Notes: generated from the sequence alone by a model not told the origin. A stretch of DNA of 51,255 nucleotides from Oscillospiraceae bacterium (GCA_017502265.1 JAFVVI010000049.1:1-51255); one strand, 5' to 3'. Shown: positions 1-7,658, counted from the first letter of the stretch. Program-made: numbers and translations.

Positions 1-10
1 AGAGGAAGTT

Positions 11-790
11 ATGGACAATCACACCCGCGTCATCATCGCGGACAATTCGGAAGAGTTTTGCAGCAGCCTTACCGCAACCCTACATCAAACCGACCGGTTT
101 CGGGTCCTGGACACCGCCAGCGACGGCGAACGGGCCATCGCGCTGGTAACAGAGCACAAGCCGGATATTCTGGTGCTGGATCTGATGCTGGCGAAAAAGG
201 ACGGCATCAGCGTACTGAAAGCCATCAGCAATTCAGAGCCCAAGCCCACGGTGCTGGCCACATCCGGGTTCATCACCGACTATGTAGCCTCAGCCGCCGC
301 CAATTTGGGCGTACGGTATCTGATGCTGAAGCCCTGTGATATGAGCGCGTTGGTAGAACGGCTGGAGGAGATCCGCGGTGGGGAGAACCTGCGGACCCCG
401 GCAAGCCGTCACACCGGCCAGCAGAATATCGAGACCATGGTCACCAACATTATTCACGAGATCGGCGTCCCCGCCCACATCAAAGGCTATCAATACCTGC
501 GGGAGGCCATTATCATTGCCGTGGAGGATATGGATGTCATCAACGCCATCACCAAAATTCTTTATCCTCAAGTGGCGAAAACATTCCAGACTACACCCTC
601 CCGGGTGGAACGGGCCATCCGCCACGCTATTGAAGTGGCATGGGACAGAGGTGACCTGGATACCCTGCAGCGGTTCTTTGGTTACACGGTTTCCAACACA
701 AAAGGTAAGCCTACCAATTCCGAGTTTATCGCCCTCATCGCGGACAAGCTGCAGCTGCAGTTAAAAACCGCTGGCGTAGCGAATTTCTGA
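11..790 (+). CDS. spo0A: Sporulation response regulator Spo0A
   Basis: Master transcription factor for entry into sporulation; when phosphorylated it binds 0A boxes to activate or repress stationary-phase genes. The 259-residue protein has the usual family length. An N-terminal receiver domain (about 1-120) shows acidic-pocket D11, phospho-acceptor D57 in VLDLML and K107 in LKPCD. A linker leads to the Spo0A-specific C-terminal DNA-binding domain (about 140-259) with the recognition-helix segment [15 protein letters not shown]. An AGAGGAAG ribosome site sits just upstream, so the gene is complete although it begins 11 bases into the window; the promoter lies outside. In many Clostridia spoIVB precedes spo0A, which cannot be checked here. 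A sporulating host fits the spoIIQ-like gene near 43 kb. Confidence 0.97.
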   Translation: MDNHTRVIIADNSEEFCSSLTATLHQTDRFRVLDTASDGERAIALVTEHKPDILVLDLMLAKKDGISVLKAISNSEPKPTVLATSGFITDYVASAAANLGVRYLMLKPCDMSALVERLEEIRGGENLRTPASRHTGQQNIETMVTNIIHEIGVPAHIKGYQYLREAIIIAVEDMDVINAITKILYPQVAKTFQTTPSRVERAIRHAIEVAWDRGDLDTLQRFFGYTVSNTKGKPTNSEFIALIADKLQLQLKTAGVANF

Positions 791-809
791 TGCGCCTGCC
801 TTTTCCCAT

Positions 810-838
810 TTGACAAGCAGGCCGATCCCTCCTATAAT
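810..838 (+). promoter_or_regulatory. Sigma-A promoter for the DUF1292 gene
   Basis: TTGACA at 810-815 and TATAAT at 833-838 are separated by 17 bases, a perfect housekeeping promoter in the 80-base gap after spo0A. It shows that the next gene is transcribed independently of spo0A. Confidence 0.85.
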
Positions 839-870
839 GAAGGTACAAAAGACGAAGGAGGTATATTCCT

Positions 871-1155
871 ATGGATAATGAAGAGATCCTGCAGGAGGAA
901 GAAGAATCCATCCTGACCCTGACTGACGAAAACGGCGCAGATACCAATTTTGAGTATTTGGACTGCATCGAGTTGGATGGCAAGGAATATCTGGTGCTGA
1001 TGCCGGAGGGCAGTAACGAGATCGTGATCCTGGAGATCCAGCCGGTGGACGAGGAGAACGAAAACTATGTGGCCGTGGAAAACCAGAGCATTCTGGACAC
1101 CGTCTACGGCATTTTCAAGGAGCGTTACAAGGACGTTCTGCAGTTTGAAGATTAA
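871..1155 (+). CDS. DUF1292 small acidic protein
   Basis: A 94-residue, very acidic cytoplasmic protein of the DUF1292 family (YrzB-like), common in Firmicutes and of unknown function. The family pattern is visible: an N-terminal run of Glu, then beta-rich segments with hydrophobic-acidic alternation (DENGADTNFEYLDCIELDGKEY, then EIVILEIQ). Start chosen at 871 because GGAGG lies a few bases upstream. Bounded by a perfect promoter and a strong terminator, it is monocistronic. In other Firmicutes the family often sits in a yrrK-yrrL-yrzB cluster; that context is absent here, so neighbours give no functional hint. Confidence 0.85.
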   Translation: MDNEEILQEEEESILTLTDENGADTNFEYLDCIELDGKEYLVLMPEGSNEIVILEIQPVDEENENYVAVENQSILDTVYGIFKERYKDVLQFED

Positions 1156-1160
1156 CAAAA

Positions 1161-1192
1161 ATACCCTTGGGAATCTCCCAAGGGTATTTTTT
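1161..1192. terminator. Bidirectional terminator
   Basis: A 12-bp perfect stem (1161-1172 with 1176-1187) and a 3-base loop, flanked by A- and T-runs on either side. It lies between the convergent DUF1292 gene and queT and can end both transcripts. Confidence 0.9.
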
Positions 1193-1697
1193 ATCCAAAC
1201 AATCGCTTATCCAAACCCCGGGTGCGGAGGGCATAATACAGGGCCGTACCCAGTGTCAGCAGCACCGCCACCTCGCCGATGGCCACATAGAGGGCATTGA
1301 GCCAAAAGCCACCGCCAATATACACGCTCAGCTCCCAGCCTACAAGCAGGCCGTTACTGATAGCCGGCAGCACCATAGCCAGGAGCGGGTAGCCCTTAAG
1401 CTTCACATTCCGGAAAGCATACATACCGGCGGTTGCCAGCAAGGTTGCCAGGCTGCCCACCAAAAAATCCAGCGGTAATGCGCCGGCAAAGCTGATATTA
1501 AACAGCAAACACCCAATGGTCAAACCCGGAATGGCCGCCGGAGTGAACAGGGCCAGCACACACAGCGCCTCTGATGCCCGGAACTGAATGGCAAAGGATG
1601 CGGAGTTGGGAATGAGTATGTTCTGCAAATAGGTCAGCGCCACATACAGCGCTGCCATCATAGCCCCATGAGCAAGCAACCGACTCTTTTTTTGCAT
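1191..1697 (-). CDS. queT: QueT-family ECF transporter S component (queuosine precursor uptake)
   Basis: A 168-residue, almost wholly hydrophobic protein with about five or six membrane spans. It is a substrate-binding S component that would pair with the shared EcfA/EcfT energy module, not encoded here, to import preQ1 or a related queuosine precursor. Family signatures include the N-terminal AALYVALTYLQN segment, IQFRASEALCVLALFTP and the PAAIPGLTIGCLLFN segment. The start is the ATG at 1697, with GGAGG about six bases upstream; longer upstream ATGs lie within the riboswitch leader. The preQ1-I riboswitch candidate in the leader independently supports the substrate assignment. Without it, a different S-component specificity such as folate would be harder to exclude. 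Confidence 0.85.
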   Translation of the reverse strand: MQKKSRLLAHGAMMAALYVALTYLQNILIPNSASFAIQFRASEALCVLALFTPAAIPGLTIGCLLFNISFAGALPLDFLVGSLATLLATAGMYAFRNVKLKGYPLLAMVLPAISNGLLVGWELSVYIGGGFWLNALYVAIGEVAVLLTLGTALYYALRTRGLDKRLFG

Positions 1698-1719
1698 AAT
1701 TTCCTCCAAGAAACAAAAA

Positions 1720-1739
1720 TGGACACGAAGCCGTGCCCA
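1720..1739 (-). terminator. Second leader hairpin of queT
   Basis: On the minus strand an 8-bp stem (1739-1732 with 1727-1720, one G-T pair) closes a GCTT loop and is followed by a short T-run. It lies between the riboswitch terminator and the ribosome site, so it may be a tandem terminator or an element affecting translation. Confidence 0.5.
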
Positions 1740-1740
1740 C

Positions 1741-1763
1741 AAAAAATGAGCGCATTGCGCCCA
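1741..1763 (-). terminator. Riboswitch-controlled terminator hairpin of queT
   Basis: Transcribed on the minus strand as a 7-bp stem (1763-1757 with 1753-1747, one G-T pair), an AAT loop and six T residues. It sits about ten bases past the preQ1 aptamer tail, where an expression platform is expected. Confidence 0.7.
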
Positions 1764-1771
1764 CCTCACTC

Positions 1772-1810
1772 CCTAGTTTTATTTACCGACAGGATGGTCA
1801 CGAACTGTCC
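1772..1810 (-). promoter_or_regulatory. preQ1-I riboswitch (candidate)
   Basis: On the minus strand GACAG pairs with CTGTC around a loop beginning TTCGTGACC, followed by an A-rich tail ending AAAACTAGG. This matches the H-type pseudoknot layout of preQ1-I aptamers: P1 stem, TTCG-type loop, then an AAAAC-A-GG tail whose last bases pair with the loop ACC. A perfect promoter starts transcription about eight bases before it and a terminator hairpin follows, so ligand binding would probably stop transcription of queT. The call is from motif reading and was not run through a covariance model. Confidence 0.75.
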
Positions 1811-1825
1811 TATAGAATTTTCTTT

Positions 1826-1854
1826 ATTATAGCCCCATTTCCCACCCCTGTCAA
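1826..1854 (-). promoter_or_regulatory. Sigma-A promoter for queT
   Basis: Minus-strand TTGACA (1854-1849) and TATAAT (1831-1826), with exactly 17 bases between. The predicted start near 1819 leaves a leader of about 120 nt holding the riboswitch and two hairpins. Confidence 0.85.
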
Positions 1855-1890
1855 GAAAATGAAAATTTTTTGTTGCCGACAGGATTGCCC

Positions 1891-1918
1891 TTGCAGATTT
1901 TTTCTTCGGTGGTATAAT
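1891..1918 (+). promoter_or_regulatory. Sigma-A promoter for the lipid kinase/Nudix pair
   Basis: TTGCAG at 1891-1896 and TATAAT at 1913-1918, spacer 16. It diverges from the queT promoter, with about 37 bases between the two -35 boxes. Confidence 0.7.
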
Positions 1919-1950
1919 AAAGACAAGTATGTAACAATTGGGTGATACCT

Positions 1951-2832
1951 ATGAAAAAAATGCTCTTTATCCTCAATCCCTGCGCAGGTACCAAGAAAGC
2001 CAACAAGGCGCTGGCGGATATTTTGTCCGTCTTCAACCGAGCGGATTTTTTGGCGCATACCTATGTCACCGCCGGGCCGAAGGATGCCATTTCCGCAGTA
2101 AAGCAGCTTGCCCCCGGTATGGACCTTGTGGTCTGCTGCGGCGGTGACGGCACATTCAATGAAACCGTCACCGGTCTGCTGGAAGCCGGCCTGGATATTC
2201 CCATAGGCTATATTCCCGCCGGCTCTACCAACGATTTTGCCCATTCCCTGCACCTGTCCACAGACCCCCTGGCCGCTGCCCGGCAGATCGTCGAGGGCGC
2301 GCCGGAGCCGCTGGATGTGGGAATGTTTAACGGGCGGTATTTCTCTTATATCGCGTCTTTCGGCGCATTTACAAAAGCCAGCTACGCCACCCCCCAGAAC
2401 GTCAAAAACGCTTTAGGCCACACGGCCTATATGCTGGAGGGCATCCGGGAACTGTCCCAGATCCGCAAGACTCACGTCCGGTTGGAGCTGGACGGAGAGA
2501 TATTGGAGGACGATTACCTCTTTGGCGCAGTGTGCAACTCCACCAGCCTGGGCGGTATCCTCACCTTAGACCCCAACCGGGTGGATATGGGCGACGGATT
2601 GTTTGAAGTACTGCTGGTACGCGCCCCTCGGGAATTGAGCGAGATTGCCGAGTGCATTGCCGCAGTGCAAAAGCAGCAGTATAACTGCCGTATGCTCACC
2701 TTCCGCAGCACCCGGCAAGCAAAAGTTTACACCGATGCGGATATTTTTTGGACGCTGGACGGCGAAAAAGAGCCGAGCCGGGGCAATGTGACCGTCACCA
2801 ATCTGCACCACGCCATCCGTTTGGTAAAATAG
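1951..2832 (+). CDS. YegS/DagK-type lipid kinase
   Basis: Phosphorylates diacylglycerol or a related lipid at the inner face of the membrane, recycling lipid released during cell-envelope synthesis. The 293-residue protein has the DAGK catalytic fold. An N-terminal FILNPCAGTKKAN nucleotide-binding strand is followed by the signature GGDGTFNE (64-71) and then IGYIPAGSTNDFA. The C-terminal beta-rich half includes the FWTLDGE segment typical of the family. The ATG at 1951 starts the MKKMLFILNP N-terminus; a GTG at 1942 in the same frame would add three residues. It is followed after only nine bases by a Nudix hydrolase gene, so the two form an operon. The exact lipid substrate cannot be told from sequence. 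Confidence 0.9.
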   Translation: MKKMLFILNPCAGTKKANKALADILSVFNRADFLAHTYVTAGPKDAISAVKQLAPGMDLVVCCGGDGTFNETVTGLLEAGLDIPIGYIPAGSTNDFAHSLHLSTDPLAAARQIVEGAPEPLDVGMFNGRYFSYIASFGAFTKASYATPQNVKNALGHTAYMLEGIRELSQIRKTHVRLELDGEILEDDYLFGAVCNSTSLGGILTLDPNRVDMGDGLFEVLLVRAPRELSEIAECIAAVQKQQYNCRMLTFRSTRQAKVYTDADIFWTLDGEKEPSRGNVTVTNLHHAIRLVK

Positions 2833-2841
2833 GAGAAAGTT

Positions 2842-3312
2842 ATGCACAACACCACCCTATGCTATATCACCCGGGGCAACGAGGTTCTGATGCTCCACCG
2901 GGTCAAAAAGAAAAATGATGTCAATCAGGACAAATGGATCGGCATCGGCGGCAAATTCGAAGCCGACGAAACGCCGGACGAATGCCTGCTGCGGGAGGCC
3001 AAGGAAGAGACCGGCCTGACCCTGACAAATTGGAAATGCCGGGGCATCGTGACCTTTCTCACCAACGGGCCTTGGGACGGGGAGTATATGTACCTGTTCA
3101 CCGCCGACGGTTTTGCAGGAGAATTGAAAGAATGCGACGAAGGAGAGCTTCAGTGGGTCAGCCGGGAATTTCTGGACAGCCTTCCCACCTGGGAGGGGGA
3201 CAAGATTTTCCTGGACCTGTTGTGGCAGGACACGCCTTTCTTTCTTTTAAAGCTCCGTTATGACGGGGACAAGCTGGTAGAGGCCGTGCTGAACGGAAAA
3301 CGAATCAAATAA
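2842..3312 (+). CDS. Nudix hydrolase, MutT/8-oxo-dGTPase type
   Basis: A 156-residue Nudix protein that hydrolyses a nucleoside diphosphate linked to another moiety, most likely oxidised dGTP. The full Nudix box is present at 37-59 (G37, E43, REAKEETG at 51-58) with the metal-binding E52, E55 and E56 intact. The N-terminal line NTTLCYITRGNEVLMLHRVK and the KWIGIGGKFE segment resemble the 8-oxo-dGTP diphosphatases of Firmicutes. AGGAGAAAG serves as ribosome site nine bases after the lipid kinase stop codon. Substrate is inferred from family only. Confidence 0.88.
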   Translation: MHNTTLCYITRGNEVLMLHRVKKKNDVNQDKWIGIGGKFEADETPDECLLREAKEETGLTLTNWKCRGIVTFLTNGPWDGEYMYLFTADGFAGELKECDEGELQWVSREFLDSLPTWEGDKIFLDLLWQDTPFFLLKLRYDGDKLVEAVLNGKRIK

Positions 3313-3315
3313 TTG

Positions 3316-3342
3316 AACGGACGACCAATGGTCGCCCCTACA
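3316..3342. repeat. Short palindromic intergenic repeat, copy 1
   Basis: GGACGACCAATGGTCGCCCC is an imperfect palindrome centred on CCAATGG. The same core returns at 15311-15338, with related forms at 30300-30322 and 32967-32993. All are intergenic. Confidence 0.6.
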
Positions 3343-3357
3343 TTTTAAAAGCAAATA

Positions 3358-3383
3358 CCGCCCCCTTCAATTGAAGGGGGCGG
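3358..3383. terminator. Bidirectional terminator between Nudix and DUF1015 genes
   Basis: A perfect 26-base palindrome (CCGCCCCC...GGGGGCGG around CTTCAATTGAAG) between two convergent genes, with T-rich sequence on the minus-strand exit side. Confidence 0.8.
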
Positions 3384-3389
3384 TTGGTC

Positions 3390-4595
3390 TTATTGGATCT
3401 TTCTGGCTTCCAGATAATACCGCTTGCTGCGGGCTTCGCCCATAGAGAAGGTCTTGCGGGGCAGACAGCCGTACTTTTCCACATAGTCGAAAAGTTCTTC
3501 CTTTTCGATGCCGCCGCAAATCATAGCCAGACAATTTTCTGTCTTTCCCAAAGCGATACAATCTCCCTCACCGTGGATATAGTCACAAACCACCTGAGGA
3601 TTTTCCTTAATATAATCGTCGATGTAATCCTGCATACTGCCAATGGTCAGAGCGTTCGTCTCAGGGAAATAGATTGTCTTCTCGCCAGACGCCCAGTAGG
3701 CCTTGACAGCCTTGCCCTCTGCGGGTAGCTTTGCCATAAAGCTTTCTGCATCCACATTCTTCAAAAGACGGTAGATAGGCTCAAACGCAATGGCTTCTTC
3801 GCCCAGATTCACGATCTCCGCAAGGGCGTATCTTGCAGGATGATTTTGGGCCGCCTCGCTGCCGATTTTGGCCTTGATCTCCTCGTACAGCGCCTTGGCA
3901 GATGCCAGGGAGTGATTGCCGTCGCCCATGGCATACATCAGCTTATGGGCGTTGTTCTCCTCGTATTCTCCAATCAGCGCCTCCAGCTGGCTGGCCTTCA
4001 CTGCATAACCGGTGACCTTGCCGCCGCCCTGCATTAGGGGAAAATCGTAAAGCACCGGGAAATTACCCTTGTTATTGGTCAGATAGGAGAAAACTTTATC
4101 CTCTCTGTCGTCACAGAAGATCATCACATGGGGCAGCTCAACGGTTGCCTCACGGCGCACGGCCACCCGGGGCGGAATCCGCTCTAAAACGGTGGCCTCG
4201 GTGGCGCGGATGTTGGACTTGGAATCGGGAGAGAAGTCATATGCTTCCAGATCCACCTTGCCAATGACGCCCCGGCGGAGCTTGCCGTCGGGCAGGGTTC
4301 TTTCCAGATACACAAAGGTGTCCGGGTAGCATTTCAGCGTCTCGGGGAGGGTTTTCATAGCCGCATCGATGCGCGCCTTGTGGGCCGCTTCCTTTTCTGT
4401 TTCCAGATAGGCTTCGGGCAGGATCAGAGACAGGGTGCTGGCCGCGTCCCCCACAAACGCCTCCGCCTCAGACCAATATTCCAGCTGGCTGGTAAACTGG
4501 TCGCAGGCGATCACCGCCCATTTTTCGAATTTTTCATCCCTGCAGTCATAGGCAGGCAGAAGAATATCCGCCGCCGAAAATACGGTGTTTTTCAT
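3390..4595 (-). CDS. DUF1015 family protein
   Basis: A 401-residue cytoplasmic protein of the DUF1015 family, widespread in anaerobes and of unproven function. Recognisable family blocks are the N-terminal LLPAYDCRDEKFEKWAVIAC, RRGVIGKVDLEAYDFSP, the central VMIFCDDRED region and the strongly conserved YAMGDGNHSLASAKALYEE (about residues 240-258). The ATG at 4595 has GGA seven bases upstream, while 4601 and 4613 are less well placed. Monocistronic: a promoter upstream, the 3358-3383 terminator downstream. In some genomes DUF1015 genes sit beside serine or phosphoglycerate metabolism; nothing here supports or denies that. Confidence 0.85.
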   Translation of the reverse strand: MKNTVFSAADILLPAYDCRDEKFEKWAVIACDQFTSQLEYWSEAEAFVGDAASTLSLILPEAYLETEKEAAHKARIDAAMKTLPETLKCYPDTFVYLERTLPDGKLRRGVIGKVDLEAYDFSPDSKSNIRATEATVLERIPPRVAVRREATVELPHVMIFCDDREDKVFSYLTNNKGNFPVLYDFPLMQGGGKVTGYAVKASQLEALIGEYEENNAHKLMYAMGDGNHSLASAKALYEEIKAKIGSEAAQNHPARYALAEIVNLGEEAIAFEPIYRLLKNVDAESFMAKLPAEGKAVKAYWASGEKTIYFPETNALTIGSMQDYIDDYIKENPQVVCDYIHGEGDCIALGKTENCLAMICGGIEKEELFDYVEKYGCLPRKTFSMGEARSKRYYLEARKIQ

Positions 4596-4624
4596 TGTCA
4601 TTTTCCTTTTCAAAAGAGATACAA

Positions 4625-4656
4625 ATTATATTACATCCTATGATGGGCGATGTCAA
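4625..4656 (-). promoter_or_regulatory. Promoter for the DUF1015 gene
   Basis: Minus-strand TTGACA (4656-4651) with TAATAT 17 bases away (4633-4628) and an overlapping TATAAT at spacing 20 (4630-4625). The -35 is perfect; which -10 is used is open. Confidence 0.65.
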
Positions 4657-4663
4657 CAGAAAC

Positions 4664-4697
4664 AAAAGCTCCCGTTTCAAAAACGGGAGCTTTTTGT
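4664..4697 (-). terminator. uraA terminator
   Basis: A 14-bp perfect stem (4664-4677 with 4681-4694) with a 3-base loop, flanked by A/T runs, just downstream of the uraA stop codon on the minus strand. Confidence 0.9.
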
Positions 4698-4715
4698 TAC
4701 GGAATATTTTAAGGA

Positions 4716-6062
4716 TTACTCTTCCTTACCCTTGGCAAGCATGGTATTGGCCAGGATGCCCAGGATCAGCGCGCAAGCGATGGTGGTCAGAGTGACCTCG
4801 CCGTTGGCGCCGAAGGAAACGCTCAGACCGCCGATGCCGGGGATCAGAATGGAAGCAACCACAAACAGGTTCTTGCTGGCGTTCAGATCGACTTTCTGAA
4901 TCATCTTCAGACCGGACACAGCGATAAAGCCGTACAGCGCCACGCACACGCCGCCCATAACGCAGTTGGGAATGGAGGACAGAAAGGTGACGAAGGGACC
5001 GAAGAAGGAGATCACGATGCTCATGATGGCAGCGGTGGTAACCGTGATTACGGAAGCGTTTCGGGTGATAGCCACGCAGCCAACGGACTCGCCGTAGGTG
5101 GTGTTGGGGCAGCCGCCGAAGATAGCGCCGGCGACAGAGCCAATGCCGTCACCCAGCAGGGTGCGGTGCAGACCGGGCTCTTCCAGCAGGTCGGTGCCGA
5201 TGATAGAAGACAGGTTCTTGTGGTCAGCAATGTGCTCAGCGAACACAACGAAAGCGACAGGAACATATGCAACCGCAACCGTAGCGATGAATGCGCCGTC
5301 AATGTCCTTAACGCCCTTCATAGCCTCCAGGAAGGTGAAGTCGGGGATTGCGAAGATCTCCATTTCCTTGAAAGCAGCGAAGTTAATCAGCTGCAGGGCA
5401 ACATTGTCGGTAGCAATGCCGATGACGGTGAAGATGGTGGCAACGATGTAGCCCACCAGAATGCCCAGCACGAAGGGGATAAGCTTGGCCATCTTCTTGC
5501 CGTAGACAGAGAAGCAGAAGATTGCAAACAGGGTGATAATGCCGGTAATCAGCGCCACATAGGGGCTGGCCAGAGAAACGCCGGCTGCATCTACAACCTT
5601 ACCGACCTTCAGGTCGTTAACGGCATTGACAGCCAGGGACAGACCGATCAGAGCAACGGTGGGTCCGATAACCACAGGAGGCATCAGCTTGTTGATCCAC
5701 TTAACGCCAACGATCTTAACCACAATGGCGATGACAACATACACCAAGCCGGCAAAAGCAGCGCCCATCAAAATACCGGTGTAGCCGGCAGAAGCGGAAG
5801 CTGCGCCGCCAAAGGCTGCGAACATAGAGCCGATGAAGGCGAAGGAAGAACCCAGGAACACAGGGCTCTTAAACTTGGTGAACAGCTGGTAAACGATGGT
5901 ACCCACGCCTGCGCCGAACAGAGCAGCAGACTGGCTCATACCGTTACCGATGATGGCGGGAACCAGAATGGTAGCAGCCAGAATTGCCAGAACCTGCTGG
6001 AATGCGAAGACCAGCAGCTGGCCAAACTTGGGTTTGTCTTTGATGCCGTAGATCAAATTCAT
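4716..6062 (-). CDS. uraA: Uracil permease (NCS2/NAT family)
   Basis: Proton-coupled uptake of uracil (possibly xanthine) across the membrane. The 448-residue protein has the 14-span NAT layout. Visible signatures are the N-terminal KFGQLLVFAFQQVLAILAAT, the substrate-site VVFAEHIADHK segment (transmembrane 8 region) and GGCPNTTYGESVGCVAITRN, equivalent to the NAT signature. The His in AEHIADH and the Glu in GESVG are the positions that contact uracil in characterised UraA, which favours uracil over purines. Start is the ATG at 6062, preceded by GGGAGGAAA; the five upstream codons in frame are leader. The gene is alone, behind a leader carrying an attenuator-like hairpin. Confidence 0.92.
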   Translation of the reverse strand: MNLIYGIKDKPKFGQLLVFAFQQVLAILAATILVPAIIGNGMSQSAALFGAGVGTIVYQLFTKFKSPVFLGSSFAFIGSMFAAFGGAASASAGYTGILMGAAFAGLVYVVIAIVVKIVGVKWINKLMPPVVIGPTVALIGLSLAVNAVNDLKVGKVVDAAGVSLASPYVALITGIITLFAIFCFSVYGKKMAKLIPFVLGILVGYIVATIFTVIGIATDNVALQLINFAAFKEMEIFAIPDFTFLEAMKGVKDIDGAFIATVAVAYVPVAFVVFAEHIADHKNLSSIIGTDLLEEPGLHRTLLGDGIGSVAGAIFGGCPNTTYGESVGCVAITRNASVITVTTAAIMSIVISFFGPFVTFLSSIPNCVMGGVCVALYGFIAVSGLKMIQKVDLNASKNLFVVASILIPGIGGLSVSFGANGEVTLTTIACALILGILANTMLAKGKEE

Positions 6063-6104
6063 GTTGTTTCCTCCCATTTTTCTTTTTCCGAAATGTTAAC
6101 CTGC

Positions 6105-6149
6105 AAAAAAGGAGAAAATGTCACCCTGTTACGGTCAGACACCTTCTCC
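6105..6149 (-). promoter_or_regulatory. Attenuator-like hairpin in the uraA leader
   Basis: Reading the minus strand, GGAGAA (6149-6144) pairs with TTCTCC (6116-6111), enclosing TGTC/GACA pairing and a loop of about 14 nt, and six T residues follow. It lies between the promoter and the ATG, so it would stop transcription unless opened. No PyrR-binding consensus was recognised. Confidence 0.6.
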
Positions 6150-6175
6150 TTTCTCAGATTTTATTTCTGCCTAAA

Positions 6176-6204
6176 ATTATACTGCTTTTTCCGACAAAAT
6201 GCAA
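6176..6204 (-). promoter_or_regulatory. Sigma-A promoter for uraA
   Basis: Minus-strand TTGCAT (6204-6199) and TATAAT (6181-6176), spacer 17. The predicted start near 6169 gives a leader of about 105 nt. Confidence 0.75.
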
Positions 6205-6236
6205 GGAAAAATTCACGATTTTTTCACAAAACTCCA

Positions 6237-7511
6237 CTATACCGCGACGGTCGCTTTGCTTTTTTTCTTCAGCTTATAAAGCTCCTCGGTGGCAAGGCGG
6301 GTCTTGGTGACCACATCGCCGTCCTTGGGAAAACAGTAGTACAGGGCGTCTTGATTGCCGATACAGATCACATCGCCGATCTCATACCAGTAGTAGTCCG
6401 CATTTAAGGTATGGCAGGCCAACGGGCCTTGGGAATAGTCCAGTTTTCCGTCGCAGCCGGTAAGCCGGAAGCCATTTTCATCGTGGGTGAGCACACCCTC
6501 GCCTACCATATATAATGCCTTGGTATCCACCAGCATGGCAATGGCCACATCTTTTTCCATACGGTAAGCGCCGTCTTCCAATTCTTTCCGCACCCGCTGC
6601 CGCTGCCAGTGATACCAGTCGGGGATATGGGTAAAGGCTGCGTCCTCAGCGGTGAGATAACCGTGTTCGTCCAAGGTATAAACCTTGCCGCAATGGCCGC
6701 AGGTCAGCGTGATCCCCTGCCCCAGCATCTTTTCCTCAGTGTGACAGTGGGGACACTTATATAAAATACGGTTTAAGCCGTCTGCCCGGAATGGCTCGTC
6801 GATGACGATCTTGTTTTCCTGCTGGTAACGGAAATTGTCAAAGCAGAAAGCTTCGTCCAGCATAGCATCCAGCTGGGCAACGGTCAAGTTCTTCAGCTCC
6901 TGGGCGGTGGCAAGGCATTTTACATCCGCCCGTACCTGTACCCTGCGCTTTTGCAGGCAGTTATACAGGGGGTCCCGGGCAAAGGCGCCCTGGGTGATGA
7001 CCGTCACCACCGGCACACCTAACTTTTTCAGCAGTACGCCCATCTTCCGGGGCAGCTGGGTGGCCGTTCCGTCAAAGGAATACCCGGCCTCCGGATACAT
7101 CAGAACACTGGTTTTCTTTTTCTTCAGCAGGTATTCCATATCCCGGATGAGGGTCATATCGCTGACGAATTTCCGGGTAGGGATGCAGCCCAACAGCCGC
7201 ATTAAAAGCCCCTTGCCCACAAAGCCGTCGGTGGTGCAGATAATACCGTAGGGCTTGGGGAAAAAGATCCGGGATGCGATCTTCAGATCAATAAAACTGG
7301 AATGGTTCATCAGAATCAGGCAGGGCTCTTTCCTGCCGATTTTTTCCATACCGTGGGTTTTATAGGTAAATTTGGTGGGCAGCAGGTCAAAAATCGCCAG
7401 CACCCGTACCACCAGCTGCAGCAGAAATAAGGGTTTTAAGGGGTTGCGGTGCTTGGGGCGGGGCAGTGCCATAACTTCCTCATAGGAAAGCGCCTTGGTC
7501 TTGATCTTCAT
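6237..7511 (-). CDS. 1-acylglycerol-3-phosphate acyltransferase-like protein with zinc ribbon
   Basis: A membrane-associated PlsC-family acyltransferase, probably acting in phospholipid synthesis or remodelling. At 424 residues it is far longer than a standard PlsC (about 240). The N-terminal half (30-240) carries the catalytic HX4D motif H70-D75 in NHSSFID and the acceptor-binding block YPEAGYSFDG with E141. The C-terminal part adds a CPHC...CGHC zinc ribbon (C253, C256, C271, C274) and about 150 residues of unassigned, aromatic-rich sequence. The start at 7511 follows a clear promoter. Related long forms are seen in gut Clostridia. Substrate is unknown; the C-terminal extension could bind an acyl carrier or nucleic acid, but nothing here decides that. 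Confidence 0.8.
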   Translation of the reverse strand: MKIKTKALSYEEVMALPRPKHRNPLKPLFLLQLVVRVLAIFDLLPTKFTYKTHGMEKIGRKEPCLILMNHSSFIDLKIASRIFFPKPYGIICTTDGFVGKGLLMRLLGCIPTRKFVSDMTLIRDMEYLLKKKKTSVLMYPEAGYSFDGTATQLPRKMGVLLKKLGVPVVTVITQGAFARDPLYNCLQKRRVQVRADVKCLATAQELKNLTVAQLDAMLDEAFCFDNFRYQQENKIVIDEPFRADGLNRILYKCPHCHTEEKMLGQGITLTCGHCGKVYTLDEHGYLTAEDAAFTHIPDWYHWQRQRVRKELEDGAYRMEKDVAIAMLVDTKALYMVGEGVLTHDENGFRLTGCDGKLDYSQGPLACHTLNADYYWYEIGDVICIGNQDALYYCFPKDGDVVTKTRLATEELYKLKKKSKATVAV

Positions 7512-7542
7512 AACCGTTCACCTGTCCTCTTTTGATACGGAT

Positions 7543-7571
7543 ATTCTACTATATCCCCTGTATTATGGCAA
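7543..7571 (-). promoter_or_regulatory. Promoter for the acyltransferase gene
   Basis: Minus-strand TTGCCA (7571-7566) and TAGAAT (7548-7543), spacer 17, roughly 30 bases before the ATG. Confidence 0.6.
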
Positions 7572-7629
7572 GAAAAATATCAAAATCCCAATTTTTGACA
7601 CCCCGCGACCCGCCACGACAAAAAAATAC

Positions 7630-7658
7630 TGGACAGTTGGGGTAACTGCTGATATAAT
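7630..7658 (+). promoter_or_regulatory. Promoter for the nrdR operon
   Basis: TGGACA at 7630-7635 and TATAAT at 7653-7658, spacer 17, diverging from the acyltransferase promoter. Confidence 0.75.

Noticed and set aside
6105..6149. PyrR-binding loop in the uraA leader
   Set aside because: The hairpin is clear but the conserved PyrR-binding loop sequence was not seen; left as an unassigned attenuator.
5166..6407. Plus-strand open frame (413 codons) opposite uraA and the acyltransferase end
   Set aside because: Crosses two real genes and the uraA promoter in antisense; no ribosome site or family features.
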